Positions 11,588-20,877 are shown, numbered from the stretch's first letter. The stretch: 64,000 bases of DNA from Psychrobacter sp. JCM 18901 (GCF_000586435.1 NZ_BAWH01000004.1:92329-156328); one strand, 5' to 3'. Made by a program: numbers and translations. Notes: generated by a model not told the origin, from the sequence alone.

Positions 11588-11626
11588 GAAAAAAAGCTGG
11601 TTCCATCATGGAGCCAGCTTTTTTGT
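11588..11626. terminator. Bidirectional terminator shared by suhB and the wax ester synthase gene
   Basis: Stem GCTGGTTCCA (11596-11605) with TGGAGCCAGC (11609-11618), a 3-base loop, A-run before and T6 after. The loop TCA is the complement of the stop codon of the minus-strand gene, so the coding end and the terminator coincide. Confidence 0.92.
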
Positions 11627-13046
11627 TTTATCATTACTTTTATTGTCAGCTTTATCTTCGACGGTAATGCCTTTGAATGCTAATTCCTTACTGGTAGTTT
11701 CTAGCAACTGTAACTCTTCTTCTATGAGCATCAGCATATCTTGTACGCGAGGCAGCGCCTTGCTACAAGCGGTGATACCAAATTCAATCTTATCTAAATA
11801 ACTGGCTAAGGTGATATTCATCGCTTGACCATTAAAGACAATAGAAGCGGGGTACAACGATTGCAGACGTGCGCCATTCCAGTACAGCGGTTTTTCAGAA
11901 CCAGGTACGTTGGAGATAATCAGATTAAATGCCTGCTTTCTAGGAAATAATCCTGTCGCCAAATTAATACCTTGCCACGCGTATGAGACGATACTGTAGT
12001 TAATGACCTGTGCTTGGTTCATGCGGCGAAAGCGACGTTTGCCGTTATTCATACTGCGATGAATCAACTCTATTCTACGTAAAGGATTGTCTAAATGGGT
12101 ACCCAAATTTGCCAATACAAATGACAGCTGATTGCCCGAGACGCTCTTATCTGTACGTAGCGACATCGGCACAAAGGCAATCAATGGTTTGCTTGGTAGG
12201 GCGTCCATCGAGATTAAATAGCGGCGAAGGGCACCAGAACAGACGGCGAGTACCACATCATTTTTGCTGATATTCAATCTCTCTGCGATATCGTTAAAGC
12301 GTTTGATGTCATAAGACTGTGCTGCTATACGACGAGAGGCCGAAATGCGCTTATTCAAAATGCTCATAGGCGCATCAAAAGTGCCGACATAGCCTTCATC
12401 GCTATAGTTTTTAAGGTTGTCTAGCAGCTCTGTGAATACAGGTTTGATGGTAGAGATTTGCTCTTTAATGATGCGTTTGACCGATCTTTCAGCTGGCAAG
12501 ATAGCGTTGACATGGTTGCGATGGCGCGCCATCAACGACCACACTGGCAAGGTTACGGGTTCTGTCGCTGATTGCGATAGCGACTTTTGTACCAAACGCA
12601 TCGCAGCGATGCCATCTACCAATGAATGGTGAATCTTAAAGTACAACGCAAAACGCTCAGGGCTGCCCTCAGTTTCGGGCTCGATACCCTCAACCACATG
12701 ACACTCCCACAGCGGCATGGCACGATCTAATAAACGTCCATGTTCTCTTGAGACGTACATCAATAGTTCACGTACGCGTCCAGGACTTGGTAGCGCGACA
12801 TGATGCAAATGATGCTCAACATCAAAATCTTTGTCTTTTTTTCCAAAAGGCTAAATGCTCAAGTACCTGATTAAAAGGAAAGCTGGGCGGCACATCAGAC
12901 TCTTGCATTTGTTTCACCAATTGATAGACAAAATCGCTATCCGCATTGTCTGGCAATTCAAATAAAAACATTCCGCCCACATGCATCGGCTGCTTACGCG
13001 ACTCAAGAAGTAAAAACAACTGGTCGACTGCGGTGAGAAGTCGCAT
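11606..13046 (-). CDS. Wax ester synthase/acyl-CoA:diacylglycerol acyltransferase (WS/DGAT), frameshifted once
   Basis: Makes wax esters from fatty alcohol and acyl-CoA, and triacylglycerol from diacylglycerol and acyl-CoA, for storage lipid; usually membrane- or lipid-droplet-associated. The catalytic motif HHSLVDG (His139, His140, Asp144 in the joined protein) is intact. The N-terminal LTAVDQLFLLLESRKQPMHV and the C-terminal NLIISNVPGSEKPLYWNGA are characteristic of this family. The break is at 12836-12842, a seven-T run (A7 on the coding strand) where six restores KKDKDFDVEHHLHH. Corrected length is about 479. ATG at 13046 follows AAAGGAT. The stop codon forms the loop of the terminator hairpin. 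Related enzymes occur in Acinetobacter and Psychrobacter; substrate range is not predictable. Confidence 0.9.
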
Positions 13047-13128
13047 AATAAATCCTTTTATGACGATAAGTGTTATGTGAAAATTATAATAAGTAGAGAC
13101 TCAATCAAATAACATTTTTTATTATTTT

Positions 13129-13195
13129 ATAGAGCGTGTTAAGCAATCAACCATAGCACTGACAGCACTATACGTAAATACTCAACACGCTCTAT
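13129..13195. repeat. Small element with 16-base imperfect terminal inverted repeats
   Basis: Ends ATAGAGCGTGTTAAG and CTCAACACGCTCTAT are inverted with one mismatch, about 37 bases apart. The element lies between thiG and the wax ester synthase gene. It has a long loop and no clean T-tract. I read it as a possible miniature transposable element or repeat remnant, less likely a terminator for thiG. Confidence 0.5.
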
Positions 13196-13204
13196 TATGA
13201 CATG

Positions 13205-14041
13205 TCATTTATACTTCAATTTATTGAAAGAAATACCCAGTTTGTGGTGAGCTGGCAGTAGCATCTTACGCATTGGCATACGACCTGCCAAAAACGCAGC
13301 GCGACCTGCCCACATAGCATGTTTCATTGCGTGTGCCATCATTACCGGGTTTTGTGCATTGGCAATGGCTGAGTTCATCAGTACGCCATCACAGCCAAGC
13401 TCCATTGCAAGTGCAGCATCAGAGGCAGTGCCGACACCAGCGTCAACCAATACGGGTACTTTAGCGTTTTCGATTATCAAGCTAAGCGTATGTCGATTGA
13501 GTAGACCAAGTCCTGAACCAATCAAACTGCCAAGCGGCATAATGGCGACACAGCCCATACTTTCTAGTTCTTGTGCGACGATAGGGTCATCTGACGTATA
13601 AACCATCACCTCAAAGCCATCATCGATCAATACTTTGGCGGCTTTTAAAGTTTCCATAACGTTTGGATATAAGGTTTTTTCATCACCCAATACCTCAAGC
13701 TTAACCAAATTATGCCCACCCAATAACTCGCGAGCAAGCTTACAAGTGCGAATGGCTGTTTCGGCGTCAAAGCAGCCAGCAGTATTCGGTAATATCGTAT
13801 ATTTATCAGGTGAAATCACATCTAATAAGTTAGGTTCATCACTATTTTGTCCAATATTGACACGGCGAATAGCAACGGTCACGATTTCGGCTGCTGAAGC
13901 GGCAATGGCTTCTCCAGTCTCTGTCATGTCTTTATATTTACCGGTACCGACTAACAGACGCGAAGAAAAGGTACGGCTACCGACAGTAAAGGTATCCTGT
14001 AAAAGTGGTGTTGGATGAGTAGTGCTAACGTTCTCTGACAT
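13205..14041 (-). CDS. thiG: Thiazole synthase ThiG
   Basis: Forms the thiazole phosphate moiety of thiamine from deoxyxylulose phosphate (product of Dxs), dehydroglycine and the ThiS thiocarboxylate. Seen: [12 protein letters not shown] near the N-terminus, the barrel motif [16 protein letters not shown] with the Schiff-base lysine, and [33 protein letters not shown] and the C-terminal GRMPMRKM. Length is 278 from ATG 14041, preferred because AGGAT lies about 9 bases upstream and it matches family length. The frame is open for 34 more codons upstream without conserved sequence. No thiS lies next to it, unusual since thiS and thiG are often adjacent, so the sulfur carrier must be elsewhere. 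Confidence 0.95.
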   Translation of the reverse strand: MSENVSTTHPTPLLQDTFTVGSRTFSSRLLVGTGKYKDMTETGEAIAASAAEIVTVAIRRVNIGQNSDEPNLLDVISPDKYTILPNTAGCFDAETAIRTCKLARELLGGHNLVKLEVLGDEKTLYPNVMETLKAAKVLIDDGFEVMVYTSDDPIVAQELESMGCVAIMPLGSLIGSGLGLLNRHTLSLIIENAKVPVLVDAGVGTASDAALAMELGCDGVLMNSAIANAQNPVMMAHAMKHAMWAGRAAFLAGRMPMRKMLLPAHHKLGISFNKLKYK

Positions 14042-14326
14042 AACGGAAAATCCTAATATCGAGCGGGAGAAGGGACAGACAAAATATGATGGGTAATCTA
14101 AGCAATCTAAAAGGTGTAATAGACAATGGCAAGCGGTCTGCAAAAAAATCGCATGATATGCTAACTCTGATAGTAATAATAGGTGCTAGGCAATAGGTAT
14201 AAAGCGCCAGTCAGATAAAATAATACCCGTCTAAAACAAAATGCTATTATAACAAACTCATGCAACCTTACTGGCAGTCTTTTTTGATTCGAACTGTTAA
14301 GGACAAGGCATCCATCATGTCTTAGC

Positions 14327-15922
14327 GTGCGTACTTCTTACCTTCTCCTCACTTATTGGGCCGTCTTTATGATGCAGTTGCCATACAGCTTTGCGAAACG
14401 CCATCAGATTTTGGCCATACTTACGATAGATCCTGAATTACCGCCGACATTGGTACTCACCAAAGCTACTCCGTTGTCAGCGATCAACGAAGCGGTACGG
14501 TTTTTACAGCAGCAAGGCATTCGCGGTGTACCCACTTACGAAAGTGTCAGCACGGACGATTTTGAAAAACGTATGAACGCAGCTTATGCTGGCAATACAG
14601 GAGAGTCTCAGCATATTGCTGCTGGACTTGAGGACCATCCTGATCTCGATAGCTTGGCAGATAGCGTCCCTGAAACTGAAGACCTGATGGATCAACAAGA
14701 CGATGCACCTATTATTCGTCTGATCAATGCATTATTGTCCGAAGCCATTCGTTTAAGCGCCTCAGATATTCATATTGAGACCTTTGAAAAGCGCTTGGTC
14801 GTTCGTTTCCGAGTTGATGGTGAGCTAAAAGAAATCATCACACCAAAACGACAACTGGCTCCATTGTTAGTCTCGCGTATTAAGGTAATGGCTAAGTTAG
14901 ATATCGCCGAAAAGCGAGTGCCGCAAGATGGTCGTATTAGTTTAAGACTGGCAGGGCGAGAAGTCGATGTGCGTGTGTCGACCTTACCATCAAGCTTTGG
15001 TGAGCGTGTGGTGATGCGTCTATTAGACAAGCAGGCTGGTCGTTTGAATATGACGTACTTGGGGTTGTCTGATAATGACTATACTGAGCTAAAGCGCTTA
15101 ATCCATCGTCCGCATGGCATTATTTTGGTGACAGGGCCGACTGGCTCGGGTAAAACTACGACGCTATACTCTGCATTGACCGATTTAAATGATCAAACTC
15201 GCAATATTTTGACCGCTGAAGATCCGATTGAGTTTCAGCTTGATGGTATCGGGCAGACGCAGGTCAATAATAAAGTAGATATGACATTTGCTAAAAGTTT
15301 GCGCGCGATGCTCCGTCAAGATCCCGATGTAGTGATGGTTGGTGAAATTCGTGATTTAGAGACAGCAGAGATTGCCGTACAGGCGTCTTTGACAGGGCAT
15401 TTGGTATTATCGACGCTACATACCAACACTGCTATTGGCGCGGTCACTCGCTTACAGGACATGGGTGTTGAGCCGTTTCTGTTGTCGTCGTCGCTTATTG
15501 GCGTAGTAGCGCAGCGTTTGGTACGTACTTTATGTTCACACTGTCAAAGCTGGCAGGTCGCTGATACCGAGCAAGCCAAGCTATTTACCGAAATTGGCAT
15601 TGGATCAACGCTGAAAAGTGATGCCGAAGATATAGCAAGTGAGTCGATTCGTTTGCCCAAGCCAGTTGGCTGCGATAAATGTAATCAGTCAGGGTTTAAA
15701 GGACGCACCGCTATATATGAGGTTGTGCCAATCGACGATACATTGCGCCGTATGATTCATAGCAATACGGCTGAATATGAGCTAGAAGAGTATGCGCGCC
15801 AGCAAACACCGTCGATACGTGCAGATGGTTTACGTAAGGTTATAGAAGGGCGGACGACGTTGGAGGAGGTGCTACGTGTAACGAAAGAGAGCGCATTAAC
15901 GGACGAGACAATACTGGTATAA
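14327..15922 (+). CDS. gspE: Type II secretion system ATPase GspE
   Basis: Cytoplasmic hexameric ATPase driving pseudopilus assembly and protein export across the outer membrane. Seen: N-domain LPYSFAKRH (about 18-26), Walker A GPTGSGKTT (270-278), the Asp-box region ILTAEDPIE, Walker B VMVGEIRD (about 337-344), HTNTAIGA and the zinc-binding pair CSHC...CDKC. It is GspE and not PilB by its N-domain and the LPYSFA start. The GTG at 14327 is the furthest start; M14-M15 are alternatives. An ATG at 14317 with AAGGA upstream is followed at once by a stop in its frame, so a one-base error near 14323 may hide the true start. The other T2SS genes are not adjacent. Confidence 0.92.
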   Translation: MRTSYLLLTYWAVFMMQLPYSFAKRHQILAILTIDPELPPTLVLTKATPLSAINEAVRFLQQQGIRGVPTYESVSTDDFEKRMNAAYAGNTGESQHIAAGLEDHPDLDSLADSVPETEDLMDQQDDAPIIRLINALLSEAIRLSASDIHIETFEKRLVVRFRVDGELKEIITPKRQLAPLLVSRIKVMAKLDIAEKRVPQDGRISLRLAGREVDVRVSTLPSSFGERVVMRLLDKQAGRLNMTYLGLSDNDYTELKRLIHRPHGIILVTGPTGSGKTTTLYSALTDLNDQTRNILTAEDPIEFQLDGIGQTQVNNKVDMTFAKSLRAMLRQDPDVVMVGEIRDLETAEIAVQASLTGHLVLSTLHTNTAIGAVTRLQDMGVEPFLLSSSLIGVVAQRLVRTLCSHCQSWQVADTEQAKLFTEIGIGSTLKSDAEDIASESIRLPKPVGCDKCNQSGFKGRTAIYEVVPIDDTLRRMIHSNTAEYELEEYARQQTPSIRADGLRKVIEGRTTLEEVLRVTKESALTDETILV

Positions 15923-15954
15923 ATTCGCAGACTCGACATTGGTATAGCCGTCAA

Positions 15955-15990
15955 AAAATAACAGGCGTGGATAGCCAGTTATTTTAGTTT
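15955..15990. terminator. Probable bidirectional terminator between gspE and the RidA-like gene
   Basis: AAAATAAC (15955-15962) pairs with GTTATTTT (15978-15985), with an A-run before and T-rich sequence after. It lies between convergent genes. The stem is AT-rich and of moderate strength. Confidence 0.55.
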
Positions 15991-16033
15991 TAACGTTTTT
16001 CTAATTGTGGAGCTTTAGAGTTTTTAGCCGCTA

Positions 16034-16507
16034 TTATTTGGCAGCCATACATTCAATCTCAACGCTTGCTCCAGCAGCCAGTTCTGATACGCCAAAAGCT
16101 GAGCGTACAGGATAAGGCTTTATCATCTCAGCTTTATAGACTTTGTTAAAGTCATCAAAGTCATCCATATCAGTCAGCATGACCATACATTTAACAATAT
16201 CAGACCTTCGGTAGCCATATTTTAATAACGTGCTATGGATATTATCTAGCACTTGCTTGGTTTCAGCTTTGATACCGCCTTTGACCAGTTTGCCATCTTT
16301 AAAGCCAATTTGCCCCGACATATACAATGTATTGCCCATGCGTACAGCCTCTGAAAAAGGATAAGTACCGCCATCTCCCAAGAAAGTAGGAGCAGACTTA
16401 GCAATGCTGACAGCCGTCGTCGTATTAGCATTAGCGCTATGAACAAAACCCAATGAGCACATAGCGGCGAGCGCTAGCGTAGACAAGCAAGTACTAGGTT
16501 TGAACAT
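16034..16507 (-). CDS. Exported RidA/YjgF family protein
   Basis: RidA proteins hydrolyse reactive enamine/imine intermediates; many paralogs have unknown roles. Seen: the core SGQIGFKDGKLVKGGI, a helix with QVLDNIHSTLLKYGY, and the active-site strand PVRSAFGVSELAAGASVEIE, including the conserved arginine that binds the carboxylate. Unlike cytoplasmic RidA (about 128 residues), this 157-residue protein starts with a clear signal peptide (hydrophobic residues about 8-22, AxA-type site near residue 27). It should therefore be periplasmic. The ATG at 16507 is preceded by GGAAAC. It is convergent with gspE. The export is seen in the sequence; the substrate is unknown. Confidence 0.87.
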   Translation of the reverse strand: MFKPSTCLSTLALAAMCSLGFVHSANANTTTAVSIAKSAPTFLGDGGTYPFSEAVRMGNTLYMSGQIGFKDGKLVKGGIKAETKQVLDNIHSTLLKYGYRRSDIVKCMVMLTDMDDFDDFNKVYKAEMIKPYPVRSAFGVSELAAGASVEIECMAAK

Positions 16508-16545
16508 ACTGTTTCCTCATTGGGTTTATTATCAATTTTTACTAG

Positions 16546-17273
16546 CTACTTATCAGCACTATTATTTTGAGTAGATGAGGCATCGCTTTCTTCGATTGAA
16601 GCCTTGGTTTCAGTGTCATCTTCTGCGACTTTTTCAGACGCTTTACCTTGGCGGCGTGCCTCTAGTTCCGCTTTTGGTATCCATGCCCACGTCATCTCAA
16701 CCACAATTGGATCGCGGTCACTGTCAGACTCACGATCTTTGATGACACAAGGAATAATCATCTCACCTTTTGGTGTGTTTAGGATATCCAAACGTTGTTC
16801 ATCAGACAAGCTTGCAATAGCAGCAATTTGACCTTTTTTTTGATTGGGCGATGGAAATTTACCGAGTAAGATTTAATCAGTAGGATACGATCAGAAGGCA
16901 AGTTCAAACCCAAAATAAACCCTGTTGCCGTCTCAGCCAGTAATGTGATGGCGACTGCATGGATAGAGCCGATATGGTTTTGGACGGCTTTATTGTTGTT
17001 TAAACTAACGACGACTTGGTTTGGTTCTACCGTCTCATAATAAATGCCGGTCGTGCCGACATAGGGGACGACCTTGCCAAAGGCTTTAGATAAAATACTT
17101 GAGCGTGCTCCAGCAGGCAGATATTTGGTGACGGATAACAGTTTGGTAAATTGATTGCTAATTGGTTTTAGCGTGCTACTGGATTTCTCAACTGAAGGTT
17201 TTGTGCTGTCAGATACTTTGGCTGGCAGTTTATTGGTCAACTTGGCGGGTAGTTTTTTTAATAATCCTGACAT
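16546..17273 (-). CDS. DUF4442-type hotdog-fold (thioesterase-like) protein, frameshifted once
   Basis: Probable hotdog-fold protein related to PaaI-type thioesterases. The central segment, with HIGSIHAVAITLLAETATGF and GLNLPSDRILLIKSYSVNFH, resembles DUF4442 proteins; a cytoplasmic acyl-thioester role is inferred. The frame breaks in the eight-T run 16834-16841 (A8 on the coding strand). Nine or six bases would join it to the second part, GQIAAIASLSDEQRLDILN. Joined length is about 242. The first 55 residues are Lys/Ser/Pro-rich, and the last 45 are acidic, polar and low-complexity. Upstream is the restriction locus, divergent. Function is not known. Confidence 0.7.
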
Positions 17274-17699
17274 ACAAAATTCCTTAACGTAAATGAGTTG
17301 AATGACATTCTTAGCATGGCTTTTTATGATAGCGACACAAATATAGATAATGAAAGTCGCTACAAATACTATGGTACATCAACCATTGCCTTCCTACTAT
17401 TATTAGCATGAACTGCTGCGCTTACAAAACTATAGTAGCGTGGCTATGTTGCTAGGTTATGTCATTAGTTTAGATCGCCACTTAAAGTAGTCTAGGTATC
17501 TTATATGCCAGCGTCATTTGGGCATTAATATTATTAAGTGATTGGTATAGTCAGTTCAATATAATTTGGATACAAGGAAACCGAGAGACAGTACTACAAA
17601 TAGTAGACTAAGCGAGACTGGCACCCTATCTAGTTGATAGAGGATTGACTATAGTTACCATGCCAATAGACAGCCACGTTATAATGACAAAATGTTAGC
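17274..17699. other. Divergent intergenic region with MITE-like repeat
   Basis: About 425 bases. It holds the promoter of the hotdog-protein gene (minus), the MITE-like element at 17546-17653 and a -10-like TATAAT at 17680-17685 just before mcrB. No gene is supported. Confidence 0.55.
17546..17653. repeat. MITE-like element, about 108 bp, with TATAGTCA ends
   Basis: Starts TATAGTCAGTTCAATATAA and ends with a sequence whose complement begins TATAGTCAATCCTCTATC. The perfect 8-base termini thus extend into a partial match. The body carries a small internal dyad near GTACTACAAATAGTAGAC. I believe similar sequences recur between genes in Psychrobacter genomes, but this is memory and not a search result. 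It sits immediately upstream of the restriction genes. Confidence 0.6.
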
Positions 17700-19217
17700 A
17701 TGTCTGTTTTAAACCTGTTTTCAATGCCGCTGGATAACGTTATGCCTGATATGTCTACTCATGAACCGACCAATATTATTTATACGGGCGTTGCTGGTAC
17801 AGGTAAAACCTATAGATTACTGCAAATCGTGAAGCAGTATACCGACTATCTACCCAAGACTGAAAATGAAGATTTATTAGAACAGCTGCTGCAAGGTCTA
17901 AGCTGGCGCGAAGTATTATGTTTGGTATTTTTAGATTTACGTGCTGAACAGCAGGATTTGTTAAAGGTACGAGAAATTATTGATCATCCTTTTTTTATGA
18001 CGAAGGCTGCTCAGAACTCACGTGATAAAAATCTAGATAGCACAGCTTGGTTAGAGTTACGTAGACATAGCCCTACGAATTCTCAAACAGTCAGTTTTGA
18101 TAACCGTGCTAGCCAAGCTTATTTTGATAAAGACAATAGTGGATCATGGTATTTATTGCCAGAGAGTATGGTGCTACTAGAAGATTTATCGCAGCAATTA
18201 GCAGAGTTTCAGCAAGCACAGCGTGACAACCAAGCCCATCAAAATCAAAACATTGCTCAGCAACGTTTTAGTATGGTGAGCTTCCATCAAGCCTATGGTT
18301 ATGAAGAGTTTGTAGAAGGTATACGGCCTGTCATGAGTGGCGCTGCTCAAGCAAATAACAGCCCTTCTAATCAAACTCAAATGAGTTACGCGGTGCAAGA
18401 TGGAGCATTCCTGAAGCTGTGCCAACGCGCCGCCCGTGACCCTCAGCAGCGTTATGCCATGCTGATTGATGAGATTAACCGTGCTAACGTGTCACGAGTG
18501 TTTGGTGAGCTTCTCAGTTTGATAGAGCCTGATAAACGAGCGGGCAAGCCAAATGCGATGACAGTAAGTTTGGCATATTCTGGACGTGCCTTTAGTGTGC
18601 CTGCCAATGTCGATATTTATGCCACTATGAATACCCAAGACCATTCTTTAGCACCACTTGATATGGCATTACGCCGACGTTTTCGCTTTATTGACTGTCC
18701 GCCGCAGCCTAATTTACTATCGACAATTCGTGACAGCAATGACATTGATATTGGACTGTCTGACGGTTCAGAAACAGCTATGATAGATTTGAGTAAATTA
18801 TTAATAGGTTTAAATAGACGTATCGTGCAGACATTGGGAGTAGAAGCACAGTTGGGGCATGCGTTTTTATTTGCAGTCACTCAGTTAGAGCAATTACAAA
18901 CGGTTCTCGTTGAACAAGTTATTCCTCAATTGGCTCAAGCAGCTGGTGGTCAAATTACGGTGCTGCAGTATATCTTTAGAGATGAGCAGCAACCGACAAA
19001 TAAGCAGTTCGTACAGGACAGTCAAGCATTAATGAATGACGACTTGTATAATCCGATGAACAGCCAAAACAATGATTATACTGAACACCAAATGTTTGCA
19101 GGGCAGAGTTCTTTTCTTGATCAATCTATGAGTATGAATAGCTATACTATCAATGCCGATCTGATCGCTAGGGATGGTGAGTTTAATAATGCTGCTATCT
19201 ATCAGCGTTTGTACTAG
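17700..19217 (+). CDS. mcrB: McrB-type AAA+ GTPase of a modification-dependent restriction system
   Basis: Motor subunit expected to hydrolyse GTP and drive the McrC nuclease on modified foreign DNA. Seen in 505 residues: Walker A GVAGTGKT (30-37), the McrB-type motif FHQAYGYEEFVEG (about 195-207), Walker B MLIDEINRAN (about 254-263), and MNTQDHSLAPLDMALRRRF with the arginine finger (about 310-328). The AAA+ module starts at residue 24, so the N-terminal modified-base-binding domain of E. coli McrB is absent. About 120 residues are instead inserted between Walker A and FHQ (containing WREVLCLVFLDLR and RHSPTNS), a likely helical domain. The C-terminus is Asn/Gln-rich. ATG 17700 has a weak ribosome site; in-frame ATGs at 17724, 17742 and 17751 are alternatives. 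Confidence 0.85.
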   Translation: MSVLNLFSMPLDNVMPDMSTHEPTNIIYTGVAGTGKTYRLLQIVKQYTDYLPKTENEDLLEQLLQGLSWREVLCLVFLDLRAEQQDLLKVREIIDHPFFMTKAAQNSRDKNLDSTAWLELRRHSPTNSQTVSFDNRASQAYFDKDNSGSWYLLPESMVLLEDLSQQLAEFQQAQRDNQAHQNQNIAQQRFSMVSFHQAYGYEEFVEGIRPVMSGAAQANNSPSNQTQMSYAVQDGAFLKLCQRAARDPQQRYAMLIDEINRANVSRVFGELLSLIEPDKRAGKPNAMTVSLAYSGRAFSVPANVDIYATMNTQDHSLAPLDMALRRRFRFIDCPPQPNLLSTIRDSNDIDIGLSDGSETAMIDLSKLLIGLNRRIVQTLGVEAQLGHAFLFAVTQLEQLQTVLVEQVIPQLAQAAGGQITVLQYIFRDEQQPTNKQFVQDSQALMNDDLYNPMNSQNNDYTEHQMFAGQSSFLDQSMSMNSYTINADLIARDGEFNNAAIYQRLY

Positions 19218-19336
19218 CAGGGTGACTGTTCAGTGATAACGAATAATCAATATTACGCCAAGCAACGCGCTATCAGGCAAACAGTCGCCAGACTCGTATC
19301 CCTAACAGTAGTGTCGCTACCATAAATGTTATCACC

Positions 19337-20755
19337 GTGTTTGAGCATCAACGTTTGACCGTGCATGATTTTTTGCACGCGTCTGATTTCGATTGGCTAA
19401 TAGCGCAAGAATTTGCAGCATTTACTATCAGGCGTAAGCGAGGGCAATGGCAGCTTAAGGTTGGGCACTACATTGGGATTATTCTACTGCCCAGTGGCAT
19501 GACGCTTGAGATATTGCCAAAGCTCAATCAGTCTACTCAGTCTAGCGATACCGTCCAGACTCGTCATTGGGTACAGGGTATGCTATCGGATTTGATACAT
19601 CTAGATGCGCATAACAATCGTAAGCTACCCAATACGAAAAACTTCGGTCAGTTTAGTTCCCAGTCCACTCCTTTACCGTTAAAAGTATTGCCCATATCAG
19701 ACTGGCTGATTGAGCAGTTTTTGCAGCGTTTAATTGACTATCAACCAACCAAGCATTATCAGGCTCAGATTGAAAATCAGGCATCCCTGCAAGGTCGACT
19801 GCTTATCAAAGAGCAACTGCGTCATAATAGTATGCAACCGCATAGGTTTATCTGTGAAAGTAGCGTATTCAGTCACAACATGTTGGCCAATCGGCTGATT
19901 AAAAGAGCATTGGTTTACTTGATGCCTTTATTGCCCCAGTTTATTTCTTCAAAACTGTTGCAGCCATGGCAGCAAGTGCCTACGCTAAGCAACCGCGAAA
20001 TGCAGCAGATAGCGGTAATATATGCTCAAGCAAAGCGTCAGCTAGACGTTCAGCCACTCCAAAAGCAAAAATTGCATGCCGCGCAGCAATTAGTAGACCT
20101 AGCATACTGGTTATTGAAACAGACGACAGCTGCGACAGGCAACGGTATTGATCCAAATAGACAAAACTGCTCTCAGCTAAGATTGTGTTTGTTAATTGAT
20201 ATGAATCAAGCTTTTGAGCAATGGGCAAGTCAGCGTATCGCATCGATGTTTCAACAGATTAGTAGTAGTTACCGTCCTTTTTATCAGACCCAAAGTGTCT
20301 GGCTAAACGATGCTGAGGGACTAGCATGCTTATCTATACGGCCTGATTTGCTGATATTTGAAACTGCCTCTGATGATTATCAAGCTCAGAGTGATATAGC
20401 AACTAGTCAAACTACAGCCAAAGACAAGACCAAAGGTCGCTACAGTCATGTCATCGATATTAAGTGGAAATACTTACCGCATGCTGCCGCAATTGGTGCG
20501 AGCGACGCTTATCAATTGACCAGCTATGCACAAGCTTACTTGGCGGGGCAGGTCTGGTTGGTTTACCCAGTGCTAGGTAGTGATAGGCAGCCAGTAGCGC
20601 TTAAGCAGCAAACTCATTATGGTAGTAATGATAGCGACAGTAGCGATGATATTAAAAACAATGAATCAATTGATGCCCATTTATGGTTAATGCCGTTTGA
20701 TGTTTTGACAGGTACACTCAACGGTGAAGTACTGCCACATTTGGACAAAACTTAA
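19337..20755 (+). CDS. mcrC: McrC-type nuclease subunit of the McrBC-like system
   Basis: Nuclease partner of the McrB-like GTPase. The N-terminal FEHQRLTVHDF and GMTLEILPKLNQ are typical of McrC. The PD-(D/E)xK active site is visible as SIRPDLLI (Asp about 336) and VIDIKWKYL (Asp-x-Lys about 374-376). A GTG at 19337 gives 472 residues, but the match seems to begin before it. The frame is open upstream from about 19250 without a start. A second frame starts with GTG at 19233 behind AGGGTG and would join it if the CCC near 19303 were CCCC, giving about 507 residues. It lies downstream of mcrB in the same direction, 119 bases apart or about 15 bases with the earlier start, so the two form an operon. 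Confidence 0.85.
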   Translation: MFEHQRLTVHDFLHASDFDWLIAQEFAAFTIRRKRGQWQLKVGHYIGIILLPSGMTLEILPKLNQSTQSSDTVQTRHWVQGMLSDLIHLDAHNNRKLPNTKNFGQFSSQSTPLPLKVLPISDWLIEQFLQRLIDYQPTKHYQAQIENQASLQGRLLIKEQLRHNSMQPHRFICESSVFSHNMLANRLIKRALVYLMPLLPQFISSKLLQPWQQVPTLSNREMQQIAVIYAQAKRQLDVQPLQKQKLHAAQQLVDLAYWLLKQTTAATGNGIDPNRQNCSQLRLCLLIDMNQAFEQWASQRIASMFQQISSSYRPFYQTQSVWLNDAEGLACLSIRPDLLIFETASDDYQAQSDIATSQTTAKDKTKGRYSHVIDIKWKYLPHAAAIGASDAYQLTSYAQAYLAGQVWLVYPVLGSDRQPVALKQQTHYGSNDSDSSDDIKNNESIDAHLWLMPFDVLTGTLNGEVLPHLDKT

Positions 20756-20877
20756 TATCGTTATCAATGACAACGCGAATGACTAATGGATAAAGGGTCT
20801 TGCTACCATTATTTTGGTGAAATTGACGTAATTTTAAAAAAAATTAGCGATTATTTGAAATTAATCGAAAATAGGTG

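Noticed and set aside
14042..14143. 34-residue N-terminal extension of thiG
   Set aside because: No conserved sequence; ATG 14041 has a good ribosome site and gives the normal ThiG length.
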